The notes under the pieces are model-generated. The model ran no database searches, was not told the DNA's origin, and worked only from the letters and a program-made list of their open reading frames with translations. DNA of 10,542 nucleotides from Synergistaceae bacterium (GTDB lineage: Bacteria; Synergistota; Synergistia; Synergistales; Synergistaceae). This document shows positions 1 through 5,418 of the stretch, in pieces (position 1 is the stretch's first letter; each line of letters begins with the position of its first letter). The stretch spans positions 1-10,542 of the forward strand of contig JAISRP010000202.1 of NCBI GenBank assembly GCA_031273585.1. The letters are read 5' to 3'. A program made the position numbers and the translations under genes.

Positions 1-68
1 TTTCGCTCTACAACACGCCAGACGAGGTAGACAGGGCAATCGAAGCGATAGCGAGCCTCAAGGTCTGA
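1..68 (+). CDS. C-terminal end of a class V aminotransferase / cysteine desulfurase-like protein (partial)
   Basis: Only the last 21 codons are present, read from base 3 (bases 1-2 belong to a cut codon) to the TGA at 66-68. The tail reads SLYNTPDEVDRAIEAIASLKV. The pattern of a Ser/Phe-Tyr-Asn-Thr turn, then (D/E)EVD and a hydrophobic closing helix, is characteristic of the C-terminus of PLP-dependent class V aminotransferases of the SufS/NifS/IscS type, where it closes the small domain. Which family member this is (sulfur mobilisation, selenocysteine lyase or another transaminase) cannot be decided from the tail. The gene converges on rplS, and the multi-hairpin repeat begins 6 bp after its stop. 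Confidence 0.6.
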   Translation, partial: SLYNTPDEVDRAIEAIASLKV

Positions 69-97
69 CCCGAGGACCGTGGCGCCGCCCACGCCCG

Positions 98-136
98 CCG
101 GGGGACCAGTCCCCCGGACCCCCGTTTTCTTTTTTT
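98..136 (+). terminator. Rho-independent-type terminator for the upstream + strand gene (inside repeat A)
   Basis: A perfect 9-bp GC-rich stem (98-106 with 109-117, 2-nt loop) is followed within 8 nt by a T-rich stretch, TTTTCTTTTTTT (125-136). It starts 29 bp after the aminotransferase stop. The T-rich stretch is also the left arm of the next hairpin (129-169), so the two structures may compete or stack. Confidence 0.6.
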
Positions 137-161
137 GATTTTCGCCCGCAGGGCGAAAAAC

Positions 162-223
162 AAAAAAAGTGAATAGGGTCCAGGGAGCAGCGCTCCCTGG
201 CGGGGTTTGGGGCGGCGCCCCAA
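162..223 (-). terminator. Terminator structures after rplS (inside repeat A)
   Basis: Read on the - strand, rplS ends at 234 and is followed by two stems. The first is TTGGGGC/GCCCCAA (223-207). The second is a perfect 9-bp stem (200-180) whose 3' side is followed, after 11 nt, by seven Ts (168-162). The gap to the T-run is longer than in a classical intrinsic terminator. The next hairpin (169-129) also carries a T-rich 5' arm. Termination of the ylxM-rplS operon here is an inference from position and structure. Confidence 0.5.
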
Positions 224-233
224 GGTTTTCCGG

Positions 234-596
234 TCAGTTGAACTCCCGGCGCTCCTTGATGCGGGCCGCCTTGCCGCTCAGTTTGCGCAAGTAGTAGAGC
301 TTGGCCCTCTTGACCTTGCCGAGCCTCGTCACCTCTATCCTGTCTATCGAGGGACAGTGGAGCGGGAAGATCCTCTCCACGCCCACGCCGCCGGACATCT
401 TCCTGACGACGAAGTTCTCCCGCAGTCCGCCGTGCTGGCGGGCTATCACGACTCCCTCGAACACCTGTATGCGCTCTCTGTTGCCCTCCTTGACCTTCAC
501 GTGCACCTTGACGTTGTCGCCGGCGCGGAAGACCGGTATCTCGCCCTCCTGCTTGCGGTATCGCTTCTCAACAAGAGCTATCCTTGGGTCGATCAC
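234..596 (-). CDS. rplS: Large-subunit ribosomal protein bL19
   Basis: The 120-aa product has the standard L19 length and sequence. It shows the barrel segment [20 protein letters not shown] (about residues 23-42), followed by [15 protein letters not shown], a [14 protein letters not shown] segment, [13 protein letters not shown], and a basic C-terminal [20 protein letters not shown] tail. L19 binds 23S rRNA at the 30S/50S interface near bridge B8. The start is GTG (596-594), preceded by AGGAG about 9 nt upstream; the upstream codon is ATA. It is the last gene of the ylxM-ffh-rpsP-khpA-rimM-trmD-rplS operon, 53 bp after trmD, and the hairpin repeat begins 7 bp past its stop. Confidence 0.97.
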   Translation of the reverse strand: MIDPRIALVEKRYRKQEGEIPVFRAGDNVKVHVKVKEGNRERIQVFEGVVIARQHGGLRENFVVRKMSGGVGVERIFPLHCPSIDRIEVTRLGKVKRAKLYYLRKLSGKAARIKERREFN

Positions 597-649
597 TATG
601 CCTCGCTCCTTTCGGAATTTTTTTATCGGTAAACGCGGCCCCGTTCATA

Positions 650-1915
650 TCACCTGAAGCCGAAAAATCTGTCCAGTACTATTCCGACCGCGCTCCTGAC
701 GGAAAGATGGTTGTATTCGCACCCGCCGCTTATCGGCGTCATCACCGCGCCGGAGGCGTCCATAACGTCGTCCGTCAGACCGTGCCCAGTGCCGAACAGA
801 AACGCGGCCGGGCTCTCCATCTCGAGCAGCCTGCTCTTCAGGGAGATCCAGTGGGCTGCGTCCTCGCGGGGCCTGGCGGTCACAGCTATGGTAAACGGCT
901 CTCGCCTCTCCCTCTCGCCCATCCATTCGAGCGCGCGGGCGAGCGACGCGAACGGCTTTACGCTCCTCATCGCCTCGGCCCTGTCCGGGTTGAAGGAGGC
1001 CCCGTACCCCTCAGTCCAGTGGGAGGCGATTTTTTTTATCACCTCGCGCTGCTGGGGGATGGGAGTGACTATTATGTACTTCCTCACCCCGTAGGTCAGG
1101 CAGGCCCTCGCGATATCGTGCAGGTCCGTGCCTGTGATCGAGGTGACGCCCGGTCTGCCGTTTCTGTCGAGCACCGGGTGGTGCAGCTCGACTACGTAGA
1201 CCCCGCGCCTCAGATACGGCATTATTCCAGCCCCGGCCACGATGTCCGGCCTGCGCGCGATCGTACGCCTGACTGCCTCGGCCCGCCGGTAGGACTCTAT
1301 CGCGCCGCGGTCGCCGCCCCTCAGGACGTCCGGAACCAAACTGCCCTCGAAGTCCGCCGGCCTCGTGTAGTGAGGGTGATCTAGCATCCCGGAGAAGAAC
1401 GAGTCATCCTCCACCGCCTCCCGCCTGCCGACGACGCCGTCAACGAGGCGCGAGATCGAATCCGCTATGGCCATCGCCGGTATCTCCCCGCCCGTCAGGA
1501 CGAAGTCCCCAAGCGAGACCTCCAGATCGACGAAGCCATCGACAAACCTCTCGTCGACGCCCTCGTAATGCCCGCAGACTATGACGAGGCGCTTTGTACC
1601 GGATATCCTCCTCAGGTCCTCGACCAGCTCCTGATGCAGGCGAACGCCCTGTGGACTGGGGTAGACGACATACCTCGAGTCCCGGTCCGCCACCGAGTCC
1701 AGCGCCGCCTTGAGAGGGGCAGCCATGAGCACCATCCCGCCTCCGCCGAAGCTGTAGTCGTCTATCTGCCTGTAGCTGCCGGAGGCGAAATCCCGCAGGT
1801 CGACGACCGATACGTCGAGCTTGCCGGACTCTATTCCCCTGCCGAGCACGCCGCCCGAGAGAATCCCGCGGACGAGATCGGGGAACGCAGTGACTATGGC
1901 TATGCCTGGTTTCAA
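650..1915 (-). CDS. trmD: tRNA (guanine37-N1)-methyltransferase TrmD fused to a second SPOUT RNA methyltransferase domain
   Basis: TrmD methylates N1 of G37, 3' of the anticodon, using S-adenosylmethionine, and prevents +1 frameshifting. The protein has 421 aa, whereas ordinary TrmD has about 240-255. Residues 1 to about 230 are TrmD: DDYSFGGGGMVLM (52-64), the trefoil-knot SAM site CGHYEGVDERF (114-124) and SLGDFVLTGGE (134-144), DDSFFSGMLDHPHYTRP (170-186), then a short helical tail domain. Residues about 238-421 form a second domain: YVVELHHPVLDRNGRPG, TDLHDIARACLTYGVRKYIIVTP (263-285), LFGTGHGL (373-380) and NHLSVRSAVGIVLDRFFG (402-419). I recognise this as the Pfam family 'SAM-dependent RNA methyltransferase' (PF09936, recalled from memory), whose substrate is not known to me. 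The start is TTG (1915-1913), overlapping the rimM stop in TTGA, with GGAGGGG about 9 nt upstream. No frameshift or stop lies between the domains. Confidence 0.93.
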   Translation of the reverse strand: MKPGIAIVTAFPDLVRGILSGGVLGRGIESGKLDVSVVDLRDFASGSYRQIDDYSFGGGGMVLMAAPLKAALDSVADRDSRYVVYPSPQGVRLHQELVEDLRRISGTKRLVIVCGHYEGVDERFVDGFVDLEVSLGDFVLTGGEIPAMAIADSISRLVDGVVGRREAVEDDSFFSGMLDHPHYTRPADFEGSLVPDVLRGGDRGAIESYRRAEAVRRTIARRPDIVAGAGIMPYLRRGVYVVELHHPVLDRNGRPGVTSITGTDLHDIARACLTYGVRKYIIVTPIPQQREVIKKIASHWTEGYGASFNPDRAEAMRSVKPFASLARALEWMGERERREPFTIAVTARPREDAAHWISLKSRLLEMESPAAFLFGTGHGLTDDVMDASGAVMTPISGGCEYNHLSVRSAVGIVLDRFFGFR

Positions 1916-2484
1916 TCCCAGAGCCCCTCCAGGAGGGTAACCCTGATCACCCCGCCCTCGACGTCTATGTCGCGGACTACGTCCTCCAGGGCCGGGATCA
2001 GCCTTACCATCCCGTCCGTCGCCCTCACCTGATAGACGTCGTTGCTCCCCGTCGGCATCACGTCCTCGACGGTTCCGAGGAGGTCCCCGCTCGACGCGTC
2101 CACCACGTCGAGACCTATCAGAGAGTCTATCCAGTACTCACCCTCCGGCAGCTCGACGCGGTCCTCCGGCGCAACGGTGACGGCGTATCCTGCCAGGGCC
2201 TCCGCTTCGTCCCTGTCCCCTATCCCGGAGACCGAGACCAGAAACTGCCCCTTGCCGTCGTGCCGCGTTACATTCGTCACGTCGAGAACCCTGGGCGGCT
2301 TGCCCTGCTTCTCGATGTAAAGCGACGTCATGCCCAGAAAACGCTCCGGATAGTCCGTCAGGGGGAAAACCCGGAGTACGCCCTTGATGCCGTGAGCTCC
2401 AACGATCCTCCCTATCATAACTCTGCCGCCGTGATGATCGGCGGGCCTTGACCTGGTCGGGCGATCCTTACGCGAGGTCGACAT
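1912..2484 (-). CDS. rimM: 16S rRNA processing / 30S maturation factor RimM
   Basis: RimM binds ribosomal protein S19 and assists maturation of the 30S head. As called, the protein has 190 aa. The N-terminal domain starts at IGRIVGAHGIKGVLRVFPLTD (about 24-44), typical of RimM. The C-terminal PRC-barrel contains EGEYWIDSLIGLDVV (114-128), LGTVEDVMPTGSNDVYQV (136-153) and RLIPA (161-165). The first 22 residues (Arg/Asp/His-rich) have no counterpart I know, so the true start could be the ATG at 2418-2416 (168 aa, closer to the usual length). I kept 2484 because it overlaps the khpA end by 17 bp with GGCGAG about 7 nt upstream, and no better ribosome-binding site precedes 2418. The stop overlaps the trmD TTG start by 4 bp, so the two are probably translationally coupled, a common rimM-trmD arrangement. 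Confidence 0.93.
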   Translation of the reverse strand: MSTSRKDRPTRSRPADHHGGRVMIGRIVGAHGIKGVLRVFPLTDYPERFLGMTSLYIEKQGKPPRVLDVTNVTRHDGKGQFLVSVSGIGDRDEAEALAGYAVTVAPEDRVELPEGEYWIDSLIGLDVVDASSGDLLGTVEDVMPTGSNDVYQVRATDGMVRLIPALEDVVRDIDVEGGVIRVTLLEGLWD

Positions 2485-2707
2485 CGACTTTCTCGCCAGG
2501 CTTGACGGATGCCGCCTTTGCCACGAGCCTGATGGCGTTTATCGTGGCGCCTCTCTTCCCTATGACCCGGCCGATGTCGTCCGGCGCGGTGGTTATAGTG
2601 ACCATCACCGCCCCGGCGCCGCTGTGCTCGCTGGTTATCTTCACCTTCTCGGGGTGATTCACGAGCCTGCGGACTATATAATCAACTATTTTGCCGTAGT
2701 CGGGCAT
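2468..2707 (-). CDS. khpA: KH-domain RNA-binding protein KhpA
   Basis: This small, cytoplasmic 79-aa protein is a single type II KH domain. It opens with MPDYGKIVDYIVRRLVNHPE, then strands KVKITSEHSGAGAVMVTITTAP, and the nucleic-acid-binding GxxG loop lies in DIGRVIGKRGATINAIR (about 44-60). The family (formerly YlqC) binds diverse RNAs with its partner KhpB/Jag and affects cell elongation in Gram-positive bacteria. Its role in this lineage is unproven. The ATG follows the rpsP TAG by 9 bp with GGGAG in between. The position between rpsP and rimM is the conserved one in many bacteria. Confidence 0.95.
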   Translation of the reverse strand: MPDYGKIVDYIVRRLVNHPEKVKITSEHSGAGAVMVTITTAPDDIGRVIGKRGATINAIRLVAKAASVKPGEKVDVDLA

Positions 2708-2716
2708 CTGCGCTCC

Positions 2717-2995
2717 CTAGCCGGCCTTCGCGGCCTTGCCCTCGTTGAACCTGTCCCACACGCCCGCCTTGCGCAGGAGCGCCCGCGCCGTGTCCGACGG
2801 GATCGCCCCCTCCTTGAGCCAGTGAAGGGCTCTCTCCTCGTTCACGCGGACGTCCGCGGGATCGGTCATCGGGTTATATGTTCCCAGCATCTCGATGAAA
2901 CGGCCATCCCTCGGCGAGCGTGAATCCGCCACGACCAGACGGTAAAACGGGGCCTTCTTCTTTCCATGACGCGCGAGACGAATACGTACTGCCAT
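2717..2995 (-). CDS. rpsP: Small-subunit ribosomal protein bS16
   Basis: The 92-aa protein matches S16 from its first residue: [41 protein letters not shown] is the family signature, followed by the helix [34 protein letters not shown]16 is an early assembly protein that stabilises the 5' domain of 16S rRNA. The ATG at 2995 is preceded by GGGAGGTG about 11-13 nt upstream, a good though slightly distant ribosome-binding site. It follows ffh after a 193-bp gap that could hold an internal promoter or leader, then couples closely to khpA. Confidence 0.97.
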   Translation of the reverse strand: MAVRIRLARHGKKKAPFYRLVVADSRSPRDGRFIEMLGTYNPMTDPADVRVNEERALHWLKEGAIPSDTARALLRKAGVWDRFNEGKAAKAG

Positions 2996-3188
2996 CTGCT
3001 TTTACACACCTCCCAATATATATAAGAAAGAAACCATCCCCCGCCATCGATACCGCAGAGGGGCCCTTTCGTGTGAAACCTGAATAAACGCCGGTTTGAA
3101 CGCTCAAACGATATTTTGCCGCTCAATGATACGGGTGGGGGTCGGAGTTTTACGCCCTTCGGGCCCCTGACGTAAAGTCAGCCGCCCA
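2996..3188 (-). other. ffh-rpsP intergenic leader with alternative hairpins
   Basis: This is the only large gap inside the operon. Just after ffh, TTTACG/CGTAAA arms (3149-3154 with 3171-3176) enclose a CCC-GAA-GGG inner stem. A second hairpin, CTGAC/GTCAG (3167-3181), shares bases with the first, so the two exclude each other. Neither is followed by a U-run, so neither is a clear terminator. A separate perfect inverted repeat, GTTTGA-ACGC-TCAAAC, lies at 3094-3109 and could be an operator or a small hairpin. An alternating TA stretch (3017-3025) sits next to the rpsP ribosome-binding site. I found no convincing -35/-10 pair and no small gene. Confidence 0.3.
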
Positions 3189-4544
3189 TCAGCCCTTGAA
3201 CATGTTCTTCATCATGCCCTTGAGCTTGTACGACTTCGGCCCCGCCTTGCCGAACATCCCGAGTGATTTCATCATGTTTTTCATCTGCTCGAACTGGGCC
3301 AGTACCTGATTCACCTGCTGAACGCTCGTTCCGGAGCCCTTCGCTATGCGCCTCCGCCTGCTGCCCTTTATTATCTCCGGCGACCGGCGCTCCTTCAGGG
3401 TCATGGACTGTATTATCGCCTCGGTGTACTTCATAACGGACATATCGACGTTGGCGCCCTTGAGCGCCTTTGCGCTGCCAAGCATCGGCAGCATCTCGAA
3501 TATCTTGTCCAGGGGGCCCAGCTTCTTGATCTGCTGCAGTTGGAGCAGCATATCCTCCATTGTGAACCTGTTTTTCTTCAGGCTCTCGGCGAGCCGTTCT
3601 GCGTCGTCGTCGGTAGTGGTGCGCTCCAGTTTCTCCATGAGCCCCATCATGTCGCCCATGCCCATGATGCGGGACGCCATGCGCTTAGAGTCGAATGGCT
3701 CGATGTCCTCGACCCGCTCGCCCATGCCGGCCATCTTTATCGGCACTCCCGTCACCGACTTTATCGCCAGGGCGGGACCGCCGCGGGCATCGCCGTCCAT
3801 CTTGGTCAGGATCACGCCCGTCAGCCCGAGCCGCTTGTTGAAGACGTTCGACACCTCGACTGCCTCCTGCCCGGTCATGGAGTCCACGACCAGCAGGACC
3901 TCGAACGGAGGCGCCTTAGTCTTCATGCTCTCGAGCTCGTTCATCAGCTCGTCGTCCATCTGCAGGCGGCCCGCCGTGTCGAGCAGTATCAGGCTGCAAA
4001 GGTGGTCCTCAGCGTAGGCAATGGACCTCTCCGCCACGGCGACGGGATCGCTCTCCCCCTGTTCCGGCCCGAAGAATGCCACTCCTGCCTTCTCGGCAAG
4101 GACGCGGAGCTGTTCGACAGCGGCCGGCCTTCGCAGGTCGCAGGCCACGACGAGCGGCTTGTGGGAACGGGAGAACCTCTTGGCGAGCTTTACCGTTGTG
4201 GTGGTCTTGCCGGAGCCCTGAAGCCCCACCATCATGTACACGGTCGGCGGCTTAGGCGATATCGACATGGGCGCGGGCTCGCGCCCCATGATGTTGATGA
4301 GCTCCTCGTACACTATCGTGGCGACCTGCTGGGCTGGGGTGATGGAGTTCAGCACATCCGCGCCGGTCGCCCTGACCCTGATCGCGTCCACGAGGTCCCT
4401 GACGACCTTGAAGTTGACGTCGGCCTCCAACAGGGCCCTTCGGACCTCGCGGAGGGCCGCCGTCACGTCGTCGGCAGTCAGCTTCCCCTTGCCGCGCAGT
4501 CCCGAAAAAACGCTCTCGAAGCGTTGCTTCAGCGCCTCAAACAT
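3189..4544 (-). CDS. ffh: Signal recognition particle GTPase Ffh (SRP54)
   Basis: Ffh binds 4.5S/6S SRP RNA and signal sequences of nascent membrane proteins and delivers ribosomes to FtsY at the membrane. The 451-aa protein has the whole family layout. The N domain (1 to about 95) contains ADDVTAALREVRRALLEADV. The G domain (about 100-295) contains P-loop GLQGSGKT (107-114), DLRRPAA (136-142), DTAGR (189-193), TKMD (247-250) and DGDARGGPAL. The Met-rich M domain (about 296-451) contains GMGDMMGLMEKLE, then the SRP RNA-binding SRRRRIAKGSGTSVQQVNQ (395-413), and ends with Met-rich helices. The ATG at 4544 starts a typical MFEALKQRF N-terminus, preceded by AGGGGG. The frame is open further upstream but that extension is ylxM in another frame. 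The start overlaps the ylxM stop by 8 bp, which points to translational coupling. Confidence 0.97.
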   Translation of the reverse strand: MFEALKQRFESVFSGLRGKGKLTADDVTAALREVRRALLEADVNFKVVRDLVDAIRVRATGADVLNSITPAQQVATIVYEELINIMGREPAPMSISPKPPTVYMMVGLQGSGKTTTTVKLAKRFSRSHKPLVVACDLRRPAAVEQLRVLAEKAGVAFFGPEQGESDPVAVAERSIAYAEDHLCSLILLDTAGRLQMDDELMNELESMKTKAPPFEVLLVVDSMTGQEAVEVSNVFNKRLGLTGVILTKMDGDARGGPALAIKSVTGVPIKMAGMGERVEDIEPFDSKRMASRIMGMGDMMGLMEKLERTTTDDDAERLAESLKKNRFTMEDMLLQLQQIKKLGPLDKIFEMLPMLGSAKALKGANVDMSVMKYTEAIIQSMTLKERRSPEIIKGSRRRRIAKGSGTSVQQVNQVLAQFEQMKNMMKSLGMFGKAGPKSYKLKGMMKNMFKG

Positions 4545-4905
4545 CCTCAGATTCCCCCTCCGCCCCGAGCAGTCCGGATACCCTCTCCATAAACTCCTGC
4601 GGCAAATCCGCCTCGGCGATGATCGCCACCAGCGACTCGAGCTTTCCCCTGATCTCCCGCAGCCCAAGGCTGCGCTCCAGCTCCTCCAGGAAGTCCCTTG
4701 ACCTCTTGACGAGATCATGAGCCCCCTGCCTAGTCATGCCAAGCTCGACCCCAAGCTCAGCGATCGATAGATCGCCCCTCAGGACGAGCTCGCAGGCCGT
4801 TCTCTGCTTTTCGGTCAACAGGGAGGAGTAAAGGTCGAAGAGCTCGCCGAAACGAACCCGCTGCTCCAACAGCACCTCATCCTGAAAAACGCGCAACGTA
4901 TCCAA
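4537..4905 (-). CDS. ylxM: YlxM-family SRP-associated helix-turn-helix protein (UPF0122)
   Basis: The 122-aa protein is the usual size for YlxM. Residues 30-75 (LTEKQRTACELVLRGDLSIAELGVELGMTRQGAHDLVKRS region) form a sigma-70 region-4-like helix-turn-helix, followed by a charged helix (REIRGKLESLVAIIAEADLP). YlxM is nearly always encoded just upstream of ffh, and in streptococci it modulates SRP assembly and GTPase activity. The start is TTG (4905-4903): the codon three positions upstream is a stop, and GGAG lies 9 nt upstream. It is the first gene of the operon, about 18 nt downstream of the predicted transcription start, and overlaps ffh by 8 bp. Confidence 0.92.
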   Translation of the reverse strand: MDTLRVFQDEVLLEQRVRFGELFDLYSSLLTEKQRTACELVLRGDLSIAELGVELGMTRQGAHDLVKRSRDFLEELERSLGLREIRGKLESLVAIIAEADLPQEFMERVSGLLGAEGESEDV

Positions 4906-4930
4906 CGGGCATCACTCCGCAACAGGAGGG

Positions 4931-4959
4931 ATTATAGGCGGGGGAGAGATAGATGTCAA
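4931..4959 (-). promoter_or_regulatory. Consensus sigma-70 promoter of the ylxM-ffh-rpsP-khpA-rimM-trmD-rplS operon
   Basis: On the - strand the -35 hexamer TTGACA (4959-4954) and the -10 hexamer TATAAT (4936-4931) are both perfect and separated by exactly 17 bp. Transcription would start near 4923-4924, giving a leader of about 18 nt with GGAG ahead of the ylxM TTG. An ideal housekeeping promoter fits constitutive, growth-related expression of ribosome and SRP genes. Repeat copy B ends 34 bp upstream of the -35 box. Confidence 0.88.
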
Positions 4960-4992
4960 GTAAAAATCTTGACTGCCAAATCCGCGGGCAGG

Positions 4993-5144
4993 ACCTTGGG
5001 GCGCGGCCCCAAACCCCCCCCCGGAGCAGAGCTCCCAGGGACCAAATTTATTTTTTTCGTTTTCGCCCGCAGGGCGAAACGAAAAAAATGGAATGGGGGT
5101 CCGGGGGACTGGTCCCCCGGCGGGAGTGGGCGGCGCCCACGGTC
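4993..5144 (+). repeat. Multi-hairpin repeat, copy B (152 bp; inverted relative to copy A)
   Basis: It carries the same five-hairpin order as copy A on the opposite strand. The hairpins are 4996-5012 (TTGGGGC/GCCCCAA), about 5023-5035 (GGAGC-AGA-GCTCC, with outer pairing partly lost), 5051-5088 (T-rich arm with CGCCC/GGGCG top and one bulged T), 5101-5120 (9-bp stem identical to copy A) and 5126-5140 (GTGGGCG/CGCCCAC). Here it lies between the divergent starts of ylxM and the diguanylate cyclase gene, not after a gene end. It may insulate the two promoters, terminate read-through, or simply be a dispersed repeat that landed there. No coding sequence is visible in it. Confidence 0.85.
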
Positions 5145-5418
5145 TTGAACTTGCTAGCTTGTGGGTTGACTCGGAATTTTTGGATAGACACACATCCTGG
5201 TTTTTATATTTGAGAAAACCTTGATTAAATCGCCCAACAGGCTCGCCCTTGCCCTGATTTAGGGTTTATGTATTGGTGTACGTTTCAGAGTTTTATGATA
5301 TCATGGCCCTGTTTTTGGATAGTTGCCGGCGGGGTGTCCGGTCAGACCTGAGAGAGCGGATTGATATTTCTGCTTTTTCCGTAATCGTGTTTGACATGAT
5401 TGAAAAGGGGTTTTCGTT
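5145..5418 (+). promoter_or_regulatory. AT-richer leader upstream of the diguanylate cyclase gene
   Basis: This 274-bp stretch is visibly richer in A/T than the surrounding genes and has no credible ORF. Visible features are a small CCCT/AGGG hairpin near 5252-5264, a good -10-like TATGAT (5294-5299) with only a weak -35 (TTGGTG, 15-bp spacing), a perfect 10-bp palindrome ATGATATCAT (5295-5304) overlapping that -10, and a TTGATA further down (about 5361) without a matching -10. AAAAGGGG, 8 nt before the GTG at 5419, is the ribosome-binding site. The promoter assignment is weak. I found no match to the GEMM c-di-GMP riboswitch consensus. Confidence 0.3.

Larger units (their letters stand above)
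75..226 (-). repeat. Multi-hairpin repeat, copy A (152 bp; inverted relative to copy B)
   Basis: This element almost fills the 165-bp gap between the stops of the converging aminotransferase and rplS genes. It matches positions 4993-5144 in opposite orientation over an equal length of 152 bp. The + strand shows five hairpins in a row. They are 79-92 (GTGG..CCAC type), 98-117 (9-bp stem, 2-nt loop), 129-169 (T-rich arm, CGCCC/GGGCG top, A-rich arm), 180-200 (9-bp stem, 3-nt loop) and 207-223 (TTGGGGC/GCCCCAA, 3-nt loop). Nothing in it codes. Its position between two stop codons and its U-rich arms in both directions suggest it works here as a bidirectional transcription terminator. I cannot tell from one window whether it is a dispersed, possibly mobilised repeat family in the genome. 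Confidence 0.85.

Noticed and set aside
75..226. CRISPR-like array from the repeated GC-rich palindromes
   Set aside because: The hairpins differ from one another, have no regular spacers and do not recur in tandem.
584..1384. A 266-codon open frame on the + strand opposite trmD
   Set aside because: It covers the C-terminal half of trmD in antisense and has the skewed composition of a shadow frame.
2866..3126. Small open frames running from the ffh-rpsP gap into rpsP in other frames
   Set aside because: They overlap rpsP out of frame, and the translations look random.
3540..4592. A 350-codon open frame on the + strand opposite ffh
   Set aside because: It is a GC-rich antisense shadow of ffh, with His/Arg/Leu-rich composition and no recognisable domain. 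ffh on the other strand is unmistakable.
4545..4718. A longer Ffh starting at 4718 (509 aa)
   Set aside because: The extra 58 residues are Arg/Ser/Trp-rich frame-shifted ylxM sequence. Ffh proteins start at the MFEALKQRF-like segment, which has its own ribosome-binding site.
75..5144. Composite transposon with the two repeats as ends
   Set aside because: There is no transposase or integrase gene, and the enclosed genes are core operon genes in their conserved order. Dispersed terminator-like repeats explain the facts more simply.
5145..5418. GEMM-type c-di-GMP riboswitch before the GGDEF gene
   Set aside because: The conserved core segments of that class are not recognisable in the leader; only small unrelated hairpins are seen.
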